Shown in pieces: positions 53,301 through 61,493 of a DNA stretch of 64,000 nucleotides (within the stretch, counting starts at the first letter, position 1; each line of letters begins with the position of its first letter). Below the pieces are notes generated by a model. It worked only from the letters and a program-made list of their open reading frames with translations, ran no database searches and was not told where the DNA came from. The translations under genes and the position numbers were made by a program. The DNA is taken from contig NZ_CP033926.1 in the NCBI RefSeq assembly GCF_003815775.1, positions 2,976,001-3,040,000 of the forward strand. The letters run 5' to 3'. This DNA is from Chryseobacterium joostei (GTDB lineage Bacteria; Bacteroidota; Bacteroidia; Flavobacteriales; Weeksellaceae).

Positions 53301-55440
53301 AGGGTTTGCCACTCGTTATCTTGAGGGGAATAATGTAGTAGCAGATGCCACAACATTGAAAGAATGGGCAAAAGAACCTCACAGTTTTATAGCCTATACC
53401 AATACAACTAATCCTGATGACAGAATTGTAAAAATAAAGCTAAAAAAAGCAATTGCAATGGATATACTCTACCTTAATGGAGGGAGCAATAGAACTTTCA
53501 GAGAAGGAACTAAAAATACGCCAAGTATTGTATGGACAACAGATAGAAATTTAATCAGTAAAATGGAAATATATCCTAATCCTAATAATATTGACGAAAA
53601 TAGCGAACTTTGGATTACTTTAAAACCAAATGCAATGGGTAACGCAGTGGTTGCTTTTCATAGGGGAAATTCCGGACAATGGCTTAACTCTAAGATGCAG
53701 GATCCTGTGGTTTGGAGCTGGCATATCTGGGCCCCTAGATCTACTGTTAATGACTTACCAAAATATGTGACGGAAGAAAATTCAAATGTGGCGGCGGATA
53801 ACGGAATGATAATACCAAATACAAGCGGACACATTGTAAATCCTACAAAAAGCGGAGTTGCACCTATGGAAACTATTTTTATGGATAGAGATTTAGGAGC
53901 TTTAGAAAATCTTCCAGTAGATATTAATACACCTGATAGAACAGAATCTAATATCAAAACTCACTTTGCAAGTGGATTGCATTACCAGTGGGGTAGAAAA
54001 GATCCTTTGCCAACTTTCTATTTTAACGGTGGTACACTCTACAGATGTTCTACCTGTACCGCTGCTCCAAACGTTATTTACAACGACCCATCTTATCAAG
54101 TGTTTAGACAGATAGCAGCCACGAATATTGATGGTACTATAAATTTAACAAGTTATTCAGCAGGAATCTCAGATGCTAACTTTAGAGATAAAACAGCAAG
54201 TGGTTATTCCAGAGAGTATAACACCTATAAGCAGGAAGCTGGGGTTTCCCCAACTGATACTCCAAGTGAGAAAACAAGAAAGATTCTAAAGTATTCTATA
54301 GAAAATCCTTTTTACTTTCTATTTCATAATACATCTTTAGATAATAATCCTTCACTTACAACACCTACCGAGGTTGGTTTTGAAGAAATTGTATATAATT
54401 CTGCAGATGCTAGATTTGCAAAACAGAATAGAAATGTGGCTAATGCCCAAGTAAAAGATTGGATTTCTGATGAAAAAGAAATGATGCCAGAAAGATGGGG
54501 ACATAATACAGAAAAATCACCATTTGACCCTTGTCCTAATGGCTATAGAATCCCTGATACTACTATGGCTGGTTTATTTGGATTCAACCAAGGCTCATCA
54601 CCCTGGTTTTATAATAAAGGACTTGCTAATGTTAATGGGCCTAATAATACTCCTCCAAACCTAACAACATACGGAATTGGACAAGGTGTTATAGCACAAT
54701 TAAAAGGAGCTAGTAATAACTCAGTTGGTGAGATTAAATATCCTGGCTATATGCTTGCTAACTCCGCCAGTGTTGCCTATTATGGTTACGATCCATCTGT
54801 GACATACTCAAGGTTTAATAGTTATTGGGGATGGGTATTTAACTTCAATGGGTCTAAGTATAACATTGGAAATATTCCTACAAGTGGAATTAGAGGACTT
54901 TTTGGCGGAAGTGGATGGATACCAAAATCAATTGGGACATCTACAAATACAACGCCAACATTTGCTACTTCTACTGGGCTATGGACAGCATCATTAGGAG
55001 ACCTAAATTCAGGTTGGGCCATTGCACTTAGAATTCAATCACCATCTGCTGGTTATATAGGAAGTGTAGCTTCTGGCACCGGAGTTTATCCTCAAGCTGC
55101 TATGTCTTGTCGTTGTGCAAAAGATGGGCCTAGATATCTGGGTGTCCCCGTAACAAACAATACAGGAAAACAGGCGGCTAATGCTTTTGCTAAAAAAGAA
55201 GTTGAGCAAAAAGTACAATCTGATAAACTTGTAGTGTATCCAAATCCTGTAAGCACGATATTATATATTGATGCAAAAGATACTAAAGACTATTATTATC
55301 AAATTTATAATATGTCCGGACAGCTAGTAAAAACCGGAAAATTTGAAAATAAGCAGACTGATGTTTCTTCTTTACTTTCAGGAGCATATTTAATAAGAAT
55401 TAATGATTCTGATTCTGTTGTTAAAATAATCAAAAAATAA
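50389..55440 (+). CDS. Giant secreted protein with two FISUMP repeats and T9SS sorting tail
   Basis: 1683 residues. A signal peptide runs to about residue 24. The N-terminal region (to about 570) has no family I know. Then come two copies of a FISUMP-type module, each opened by SWHIW (579 and 1110), with QWGRKDP, DPCPNG-RIP (about 792 and 1380) and a terminal CRC (TCRCIADP, SCRCAKDG). The end is a type A sorting domain (VYPNPVS from about 1616, ending VVKIIKK), so export by type IX secretion and surface anchoring are expected. Only intact gene of the tRNA-bounded island; a broken copy of its N-terminus lies upstream. Probably an adhesin; substrate unknown. Confidence 0.88.
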   Translation: MTKKNFILKTITAISCIAFGQVFSRTVTEIDFGEKAVASSFYKLVIPPVYDLDSNIEITQTVNEKGAVVIKGNFIKPITTDDVKIIIKYKDNLGNWVSVWCKTFTAGTEYNQYLDAKFELPASTVSLRNLKIELNSNGNLTNWQSISWNKSVSHYKQSDYTTNNCALDENEYTILFTPKKSETVSLNPNGTVSSIKDRVTSQHLAKKLDNIALSILGNGTIDNTNVNGPAVKIENPNNLTTIASSQKYIYQGSDTSPWEYSYHDPVYMFAGKFSNAGFFINFSNWFMTEEWGGEQAGRGYLDFNNPNALVNRYFNLYNYITEKLTDVIADQEPVVIVISEVTGLRVYKENGQYISLNAISNYNTTNDYGYPPLYEKDRGPGSENFSLSNTSKATLYGIGAIRNKKVTASWNGTSRPLSEIEAEIKKFIKYVGVFGSSTAYDYTDCSSNCLMINTGAQPDNAIQDWTKAPNTYIFDIEKDKSKKGLLIPVKKAYAMWKDNSNADFSFNNPINSTDVKAYLYWEDKAGLVMSGTGYELAIRGTGENAEIEVPIDITKGKGNAVVSLNAFNPTANDYEVKWSWHIWVTDDPTANGSTFRQGFETRVDNTPIPNEEWQWMNRNLGATNTEFLGNDSNKSVGLMYQWGRKDPIPPLAHKDGSTYFINGKAGKYNAADFGELSYQATPKTGWILRNNIIGHENIVNNLKYSVNNPLKIITYAGWNGYDNTDYGTWFSDVQYKFLGTSEHNRVSWDLWSDNRKGLYSNGRKASDRGASATQEDRLIEADSKSYELKSPYDPCPNGWRIPSHYAGSLGSNFGNNMSPWGRLNSGADDDLSDNSKFKYTTVNPVLSNVKVYPQIGFDFTNQKNQSDPNYNRNIGYFPITGAYVFLGPNEKVDYVSSFNRMGYINWRSTGNLPTATYSPWNGIRGVGIVSDFLNDYTGKMLFAVNQTSMTKGASTCRCIADPNKQIIDANQGFATRYLEGNNVVADATTLKEWAKEPHSFIAYTNTTNPDDRIVKIKLKKAIAMDILYLNGGSNRTFREGTKNTPSIVWTTDRNLISKMEIYPNPNNIDENSELWITLKPNAMGNAVVAFHRGNSGQWLNSKMQDPVVWSWHIWAPRSTVNDLPKYVTEENSNVAADNGMIIPNTSGHIVNPTKSGVAPMETIFMDRDLGALENLPVDINTPDRTESNIKTHFASGLHYQWGRKDPLPTFYFNGGTLYRCSTCTAAPNVIYNDPSYQVFRQIAATNIDGTINLTSYSAGISDANFRDKTASGYSREYNTYKQEAGVSPTDTPSEKTRKILKYSIENPFYFLFHNTSLDNNPSLTTPTEVGFEEIVYNSADARFAKQNRNVANAQVKDWISDEKEMMPERWGHNTEKSPFDPCPNGYRIPDTTMAGLFGFNQGSSPWFYNKGLANVNGPNNTPPNLTTYGIGQGVIAQLKGASNNSVGEIKYPGYMLANSASVAYYGYDPSVTYSRFNSYWGWVFNFNGSKYNIGNIPTSGIRGLFGGSGWIPKSIGTSTNTTPTFATSTGLWTASLGDLNSGWAIALRIQSPSAGYIGSVASGTGVYPQAAMSCRCAKDGPRYLGVPVTNNTGKQAANAFAKKEVEQKVQSDKLVVYPNPVSTILYIDAKDTKDYYYQIYNMSGQLVKTGKFENKQTDVSSLLSGAYLIRINDSDSVVKIIKK

Positions 55441-55510
55441 AATGACGATATATTTGAACAACTAGTTTTTCTCATACTTTTATCCAAGATTTGGATGAAG
55501 TTTGAAATTT

Positions 55511-55537
55511 TAACCACGCTCTTGGGCGTGGTTTTTT
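55511..55537 (+). terminator. Terminator of the giant protein gene
   Basis: Stem AACCACGC / GCGTGGTT followed by T7, about 75 nt after the stop. Confidence 0.85.
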
Positions 55538-56728
55538 TATGGCTCCCTCTATTAATCATTCAAAAAGACTGAGTTTCGAGACACGGTTAAGTTTCATTAG
55601 GATGGAAGCTTTCTTTCTTGGGTTCTTCATAGGTTTTCTCACTTAGGAATATCCATGTTTCCATCATGTTTGTACCAGATAGGTTGACATCGTCACCACT
55701 CGTTAGGTTTACGCCATAGAAACTACTCCATAACGAATTGCCTTTCCCAAGATGGAACGGATGTACCACGTTTTGTGCTTACTCTCATATTCATGTATTT
55801 TGAGGATAGAAATTTCTCTATTAGAAATTTGTTTGGGTCTTCGTTTGAAGCATGGTCCGACTAAAGATTTGCTAAAGACTAACTTCCGGTCGCTTCTTAG
55901 TCAAAATAAATATTGTCTCTTTGAAATCATCAAAAAAAGCTTTTTTTAGCAATGGAAAAATCATCAGAAAAATTTTTAATCTGATTAACAAAAACATTTA
56001 GGTTGGCTTTAATGATCTTTCGGGAAGAGTTTCATTTTAGATTCCTAAAGCATAGCAGGATTTGATATTCATGTGATACTTTTTGTATCTGTGTTTTTAG
56101 CAAAATATTATAATCTTAAAAATCATTATTTCGAATATTTAAATTCAAAACCAATGCGTTTCGAGCTTTGTAAGCGGTCGAAAATCAAATTAATTCACCG
56201 AATATTATCACTAATTGGTTCGAGGTGGCTTTAATAGAAAGAGCAAAAAAAAGAATTACAGAAATGTAGATCTTTTTTTATGTATATACCTTACAGCCTC
56301 TCTTTTTACATTAAATGATAAACAAGATTACTTATTTGTTCTTGCCCTAAGCAACCATCCCTATTATGGCAACAATAGTATTAGATAATAGGACACAAAA
56401 GTTAAGCCCATACAAAATAGGAATTCGAAATTTTAAATCAAGATTGACAAGCTCAATGAAGTAATGTTATTTCGTTTGATAGCACGAACAGTATTGTCTC
56501 AAATTTTTTAGACAATTCAAACTACTCTATTTTGTTTAAATAGAAAGCCTTTATTTTGAGGGGGACAAACCGTAAAAAAACTTCTCAAAGGATAAAAAGG
56601 TAATTTTTAAAGCCTATCATTTAACCATTGTGAAATTTTATGTAATTTTAATTTATTGAAAAATAAATCGATAGCAATTTTCATTAAATATTAAGAGATA
56701 AAAACTTGCTTGGTACGGATATTCATAT
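55538..56728. other. 1.2-kb gene-poor right half of the island
   Basis: No convincing gene. A 60-codon minus-strand frame (55587-55769, with GKGNSLWSSFYGVNLTSG) is protein-like but surrounded by stops and lacks a recognisable family; it is probably another remnant. A degraded copy of the tRNA-Asn 3' end and terminator lies near 56212-56281. The rest is very AT-rich. Confidence 0.5.
56212..56281 (+). other. Probable relic of the tRNA-Asn 3' end and terminator
   Basis: GGTTCGAG, then GAGCAAAAA, then TTACAGAAATGTAG and a T-run occur in the same order as in the right tRNA-Asn 3' end and its downstream hairpin (56811-56865). The segment between them is diverged. It looks like an older, decayed attachment copy 600 bp inside the island. 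Confidence 0.5.
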
Positions 56729-56836
56729 TATATTTGCACCACTTAAAACAAAGGACATTCCTCCTTAGCTCAGTTGGTTAGAGCATCTGACTGTTAATCA
56801 GAGGGTCGCTGGTTCGAGCCCAGCAGGAGGAGCAAA
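56729..56836 (+). repeat. 108-bp direct repeat, right copy
   Basis: Identical to 48279-48386, including the -7 box and the full tRNA. Upstream sequence is unrelated, yet a TTG lies 20 nt before the -7 box here too (56706-56708), so this copy probably has a complete promoter. Confidence 0.95.
56759..56832 (+). tRNA. tRNA-Asn (GTT), right copy
   Basis: Same 74-nt sequence as the left copy, with anticodon GTT and no encoded CCA. It is followed by the hairpin AAGACTTACA / TGTAGGTCTT with a T run (56838-56862). Both copies appear functional. Confidence 0.97.
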
Positions 56837-56837
56837 A

Positions 56838-56865
56838 AGACTTACAGAAATGTAGGTCTTTTTCA
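56838..56865 (+). terminator. tRNA-Asn (right) terminator
   Basis: Near-perfect 10-bp stem (one G-T pair) around GAAA, followed by T5. A decayed version of it lies inside the island at about 56252-56278. Confidence 0.75.
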
Positions 56866-57243
56866 TTTTAAGGCCCTTGGCAAACCCACGACTTCTGATA
56901 AAAACATTACCCCCACAAAAACAATTGTCCTTATATAAATTCCACACATTTGAAATAATACATTTTTGCTAAATATCCTCTCAAATTTCCTATTTCATTT
57001 TGCCATAAAAAGGTCATTACCTGGTGAAATATACCCTAAATATATAGACTTTTCACGTCTTCATTAAACACCTGATTCTTTATATTTTAAACCTAAAAAT
57101 TTACTGTCGATTTTTTATCATTTTGTAGTACTATTTTCGTTAAATTTGCCGTTTTACATAGAAGAGTAAAAATATTTTACTTTTTTATATATTTTTTAAA
57201 AAACTGCATACTTTTTGTTTGTGCTAATTGCCTGAAGAAACGA
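56866..57243. other. 378-bp intergenic region before the DUF5686 gene
   Basis: No ORF or repeat seen. The only promoter-like element is TAAATTTG at 57141-57148, about 95 nt before the ATG. Confidence 0.5.
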
Positions 57244-59775
57244 ATGATGTTAAACAATAACTCCAAAAAACACTACTTTTTATTTTTTTTCTTGACTATT
57301 ACTAGTTTAGTATGTGCCCAAAACAGAGCCAGCGGTAAGATTGTTGACGAAAAAAGTAATAAAGAACTCAGCAAAGTTGATATCTTCATCAACGATAACA
57401 AAACACCTACCCTTACAACAACCTCTGGAAGCTTTACCGTTCAGTCTGACAGTCTTATTCATAAACTAAAGTTTTCCAGAAAAAATTACACTCCGGAAAC
57501 ACTGGAAATTACACCTGAAAATGCAGAAAATATTTTCGTTCAGCTTTCTCAGGCCAAAGTAAGCAGTATTCAGGAGGTGGTTATTCAGGCGGGGAAAACC
57601 AAATACAAAAACAAAAAGGAAAATCCCGCATATGCCATCATGCAAAAAGTATGGGCACAAAAAAGAAATAACGGGTTAGAAAAATTTGATACTTATTCTT
57701 ACAAGGAATACGAGAAGATTGAATATGACCTCAACAACATAGACAGTGCGTTTATGAAGAAAAAGATCTTTAATAAGCTCGACTTCATATTCACCTATGC
57801 AGATTCTACAGCAAGTGGCAGACTTGGACTTCCGATATTCCTAAATGAGGCGGTCTATGAAAACTATGGTAAAAACAAGCCCAGTATAGACAGCAAAAGA
57901 ACTTTGGTTGCCCAAAAAACTTCTGGTTTTCAAGATAACCAGGTGATTACCGTTTCAGCAAAGAACCTATATCGGGATATCAATATTTACGACAATACCT
58001 TAAATTACTTCGATATAGGATTTCAAAGTCCTGCCGGAACAGATGGATTCGGAACTTACGATTATAGTTTAGTTGACACCATTTCTATTCGAGGAGAAAA
58101 AGCCTTTCAAATAAGGTATCAACCTAAAAGAAAAGATGTACTGGCATTCCAGGGAAACCTTTATATAGATACGGACACCTATGCTGTAATAGGAGCTACT
58201 TTAAAGTCAACACAAAAAATCAATGTTAACTTTATTAATAGCGTTTATACTCAATTGGAATATGACAATCCCGATGAGACCACATTCCTGCCTAAAAAGC
58301 TTGTTACTGAGTTTGAAATGAGTCCTTTTTCGAAAAAGAAAGGATCTAAAAGTATTATTGCTAAGAGATCTGTTGATTATTCTAATTATGAATTCAATAA
58401 GCCTCTGGATCCAACTGTATTTAAACGAAAAGAGGAAGAATACGAGGATAAGTTTACCAATAAAGATGATGCTTATTGGACCAAGGCAAGACCTGATACC
58501 TTATCAAAATCTGAACAAGGAGTTTATCAAATGTTGGACCAGCTACAACAGACCCCGAAATTCAACAGAATGGTAAAACTGTTTGAAACCCTTGGTTCTC
58601 GTTACTACAATGCCTTTAAAGGGATTGATATTGGCCCTATTTTCTCAATATACGGAAGAAACGATGTAGAAGGAGACAGAATAAGATTAGGGGCAAGGAC
58701 GTATTTTGGTTTGAATGACCCTTGGAGGGTTCAGTTTTATACCGCCTATGGATTTAAGGATCACCAGGTAAAATATGGGGTTGAAGCAAGATACATGTTC
58801 AATAGGCTCAACAGATTTATGATTGGTGCCGGAACAAGTAGAGATATTGTTCAGCTTGGAGGGCAACTGACCTCAGGTGATGGTGTTGCATCCCGTTCTC
58901 TATCTTCAAGTACTTTTTTTGCAAGAGGAGAAAACATTTCTTTAAGTTCTGTAAATCAAACCAGTGTTTTTGCTGCTATTGAACCTTGGAAGAATATCCA
59001 AATAAGGGTAGATGGAGTAATGCAGAGCATTAAATCTGCCATTCCTGAGAAATTCAACCTTATGTATTATCAGGATGGTCAATTGAGAAAAACTGTGAAT
59101 GATTCCCATGTCACCATAAGCATAATCGCTAAACCAGGGGCAAAATTCTCTCAAACCGGTATAGACAGATACCAAGCTCGAAATTTGGCACCTACGATTG
59201 TTTTAAGATATACAAGAGGTATTGAAGGGCTTTTCAATGCAGACTTTAACTATAACAAGCTTCAGTTTATGTTTTCTAAGCCTTTCTTAATTGGAACCAT
59301 TGGAAAAACGGTGGTAAACTTTGAAGCCGGAAAGAACTTTAATACAGTTCCTTTGGCATTGCAGAATATCATTCCTGCAAACCTTTCATATGGCTTAGTT
59401 CCAAATTCATTCTCTCAGCTTAACTATTATGAGTTTGTGACGGATGCCTATACTACACTTCATTTAGAGCACCATTTTAATGGTAAGATACTTTCTTATA
59501 TCCCGTTGATAAAAAAACTGAAGTTTAGAGAAGTAGCCTTTATCAGAGCAGCGTATGGAACTTTAAGCGATGCCTCTAAGGCCATTAATGTCGAGGGATT
59601 TAAATATTCTGCTCCTAATGAGCACATCTACTACGAATATGGATTCGGAATCGAAAACATCGGTATTGGTAACCTTAGATTATTTAGAGTAGATTTCAAC
59701 TGGAGAGGCAATTACCTTGACAGACCTAACGTTTCAAAATTTGGTGTTAAAGCCGGAATCCAGGTAGGATTCTAA
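57244..59775 (+). CDS. DUF5686/carboxypeptidase-regulatory-like outer membrane protein
   Basis: 843 residues. A signal peptide runs to about residue 26 (SLVCAQ). It is followed by a carboxypeptidase regulatory-like (CarbopepD_reg_2) domain (about 28-105, ASGKIVDEKSNKELSKVDIF), then the DUF5686 region (NPAYAIMQKVWAQKRNNG) and a C-terminal beta-barrel ending VGF. The first domain is the one seen at the N-terminus of SusC receptors, but no TonB box or plug domain follows. Function unestablished; outer membrane location inferred. Confidence 0.88.
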   Translation: MMLNNNSKKHYFLFFFLTITSLVCAQNRASGKIVDEKSNKELSKVDIFINDNKTPTLTTTSGSFTVQSDSLIHKLKFSRKNYTPETLEITPENAENIFVQLSQAKVSSIQEVVIQAGKTKYKNKKENPAYAIMQKVWAQKRNNGLEKFDTYSYKEYEKIEYDLNNIDSAFMKKKIFNKLDFIFTYADSTASGRLGLPIFLNEAVYENYGKNKPSIDSKRTLVAQKTSGFQDNQVITVSAKNLYRDINIYDNTLNYFDIGFQSPAGTDGFGTYDYSLVDTISIRGEKAFQIRYQPKRKDVLAFQGNLYIDTDTYAVIGATLKSTQKINVNFINSVYTQLEYDNPDETTFLPKKLVTEFEMSPFSKKKGSKSIIAKRSVDYSNYEFNKPLDPTVFKRKEEEYEDKFTNKDDAYWTKARPDTLSKSEQGVYQMLDQLQQTPKFNRMVKLFETLGSRYYNAFKGIDIGPIFSIYGRNDVEGDRIRLGARTYFGLNDPWRVQFYTAYGFKDHQVKYGVEARYMFNRLNRFMIGAGTSRDIVQLGGQLTSGDGVASRSLSSSTFFARGENISLSSVNQTSVFAAIEPWKNIQIRVDGVMQSIKSAIPEKFNLMYYQDGQLRKTVNDSHVTISIIAKPGAKFSQTGIDRYQARNLAPTIVLRYTRGIEGLFNADFNYNKLQFMFSKPFLIGTIGKTVVNFEAGKNFNTVPLALQNIIPANLSYGLVPNSFSQLNYYEFVTDAYTTLHLEHHFNGKILSYIPLIKKLKFREVAFIRAAYGTLSDASKAINVEGFKYSAPNEHIYYEYGFGIENIGIGNLRLFRVDFNWRGNYLDRPNVSKFGVKAGIQVGF

Positions 59776-59793
59776 ATAAATATAAATATGATG

Positions 59794-59820
59794 ATGGGCG
59801 GCTTCTTCGAAGCCGCCCAT
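59794..59820 (+). terminator. Terminator of the DUF5686 gene
   Basis: Perfect 11-bp stem ATGGGCGGCTT / AAGCCGCCCAT with a 5-nt loop, 18 nt beyond the stop; the T-rich tail is weak. Confidence 0.75.
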
Positions 59821-59904
59821 TCTATTTTCAAATCTCATCCAACATATATCTTAATAATAGAACTTTCGAATATTATATTAATAGCTTGGAGAACATTATA
59901 AATT

Positions 59905-60077
59905 TTAGCAGTTACAAGGCATAGGATCAATAACAGCATTTAAGCAGTGTTGTTGCTGCCACGCGGTCAATCCACACCACTCTACACACGTCGTTGCCAG
60001 AAAATCAGGACAACTATAATCATTTCCTGCTTTGAGTGATTTCAACTATTTTTTGGTTATTTTTTTAAGATTTTCAT
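59905..60077 (-). pseudogene. Broken bacteriocin-like Cys-rich peptide gene
   Basis: The minus strand encodes a leader of the MKNLKKLTKK type and a Cys-rich core, but one base is missing early in the leader (AAAATCTT where the intact neighbour has AAAAATCTA) and a TAG interrupts at the leader's tenth codon. Restoring both gives KSLKAGNDYSCP followed by a core with the same Cys order as the intact gene (CPDFLATTC, VEWC, QQQHC, MPCNC). The total length of 173 nt is not divisible by three. A recently decayed paralogue of the 60104-60271 gene. Confidence 0.75.
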
Positions 60078-60103
60078 ATGAATAGATGTTAGGTGATGAG
60101 TCA

Positions 60104-60271
60104 TTAAATACACTCACAAGGCTCTTCAAAAACATTTGAGGGACAATGCATTTTTTGCCAAGTAGTCCATCTGCACCAAGACATACAAGAATTAGCTGGT
60201 AGCGGACATGTTCCCGCTCCTCCATTAATTGCTTTTAAATTTTTCTTTGTTAGTTTTTTTAGATTTTTCAT
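60104..60271 (-). CDS. Double-glycine-leader, Cys-rich 'bacteriocin-like' peptide
   Basis: 55 residues from ATG 60271. The leader MKNLKKLTKKNLKAINGG ends in a GG (then AG) that fits leader removal by a C39-type peptidase/ABC exporter. The core has six Cys (residues 22, 29, 33, 43, 52, 54) and three Trp. Small genes with this leader are common in Chryseobacterium and are annotated 'bacteriocin-like'. No exporter, immunity or modification gene is near. Too small for ordinary gene callers, but supported by the broken paralogue with the same Cys spacing. Product and target unknown. Confidence 0.85.
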   Translation of the reverse strand: MKNLKKLTKKNLKAINGGAGTCPLPANSCMSWCRWTTWQKMHCPSNVFEEPCECI

Positions 60272-60415
60272 AGATATTTTGTTTTAATTTGTTGCCTACT
60301 CTATATGCTTTTCGGCTTACGCAAGTAATTTGTTATTTGATAGTTAACAAATATATACATTTTTCACCGATGAATGAAAATTATAAAAAAAATCCTATAT
60401 ATCTATTGAAAACAA

Positions 60416-60443
60416 AAAAGCCTCGGTAAATACCGAGGCTTTA
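60416..60443 (-). terminator. rplU-rpmA terminator
   Basis: Perfect stem AAAGCCTCGGTA / TACCGAGGCTTT around a 2-3 nt loop, 22 nt after the rpmA stop. Confidence 0.85.
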
Positions 60444-60464
60444 ATCTTTATAAAACGCTTAAAA

Positions 60465-60722
60465 TTATGCGTTTGGTTCTACAGATACGAAAGATCTGTT
60501 GTTTGCTTTCTTTCTGAAAACTACTTTACCATCTACTAATGCAAACAAAGTGTGGTCTTTACCGATACCAACGTTATCACCTGGGTGGTGTTGAGTACCT
60601 CTTTGTCTAACAATAATATTTCCGGCAATAGCTGCTTGTCCTCCGAAAATCTTCACACCTAATCTTTTAGAGTGAGACTCTCTACCGTTCTTGGAACTAC
60701 CGACTCCTTTCTTGTGTGCCAT
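60465..60722 (-). CDS. rpmA: 50S ribosomal protein L27
   Basis: 85 residues. The N-terminus [16 protein letters not shown] and the motif [15 protein letters not shown] are those of bL27, near the peptidyl transferase centre. It follows rplU by 12 nt in the normal L21-L27 operon and has its own downstream terminator. Confidence 0.98.
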   Translation of the reverse strand: MAHKKGVGSSKNGRESHSKRLGVKIFGGQAAIAGNIIVRQRGTQHHPGDNVGIGKDHTLFALVDGKVVFRKKANNRSFVSVEPNA

Positions 60723-60734
60723 TTTATTACTGGA

Positions 60735-61310
60735 TTATTTATTAAGTGCTTTAAATTGATCGATATTCTTAATGATAGCAGCATCTACTTCTTCATGAGT
60801 AAGAATATTCTTTTCTAATTCAACTTTAACTGCTTTACCTAAAGTAATCAAAGTTTCTCTGTTCTCTTTAGACTGAGACAAGTTGTTTTTCTTTAAGTGG
60901 TAGTTCAGCTCGTGATCTTCACCAAAGTTAACAGTTGCGTGGTCAGAAAGAACCTCTGCTTTCACAGTTTCTTTTTTAGCAGCTTTCTTAGCTCCACCTT
61001 CAAAACCTGTAATACCAGTGATTACGATTTGAGTTAAAGATTGTCTGTGACCGTTTTTCACTTTGTAACCTTTTCTTCTTTTCTTTTTGAAAACGATTAC
61101 TTTATCAGCTTTTACGTGGTCTAGGATCTCTGCTTCCACAGTGATACCGCTTACAGCTGGGGCGCCTACAGTGATTGCTCCGTTTACAGTAAGAAGAACT
61201 TTATCGAAAGAAACTTTTCCTCCTTTATCTCCTTTTAAACGGTTTACAAACAACTTCTGGTCTTGCTCAACTTTGTATTGAAGCCCTGCTATTTCTACAA
61301 TTGCAAACAT
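60735..61310 (-). CDS. rplU: 50S ribosomal protein L21 with C-terminal extension
   Basis: 191 residues against about 103 in most bacteria. Residues 1-105 are a normal bL21 (VEIAGLQYKVEQDQKLFVNR, KRRKGYKVKNGHRQ). The remaining ~85 (starting near GGAKKAAKKETVKA and including ENRETLITLGKAVKVELEKN) form an extra, partly helical region. Such extended L21 proteins occur in Bacteroidetes; the tail's role is unknown. A TATATTTG box at 61342-61349 precedes the gene. Confidence 0.96.
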   Translation of the reverse strand: MFAIVEIAGLQYKVEQDQKLFVNRLKGDKGGKVSFDKVLLTVNGAITVGAPAVSGITVEAEILDHVKADKVIVFKKKRRKGYKVKNGHRQSLTQIVITGITGFEGGAKKAAKKETVKAEVLSDHATVNFGEDHELNYHLKKNNLSQSKENRETLITLGKAVKVELEKNILTHEEVDAAIIKNIDQFKALNK

Positions 61311-61493
61311 TGTTTATAAAATTTTTAGTTATTTCGAGGTGCAAATATACAATTAAATTTCTAAATAGCTTACAATCAAAGCAATGTTTTTTTAATAAAA
61401 AACAAATTCACTATGTTTTGAATAATTTTTCATAATAATGTGCTCATATATAAGAGATAATTTTATAACTTCGTTTCACCAACTAATTATTAT

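Noticed and set aside
48387..56728. Insertion sequence or integrative element with its own recombinase
   Set aside because: No transposase, tyrosine or serine recombinase, relaxase or replication gene could be read in any frame, so I call it only an accessory island.
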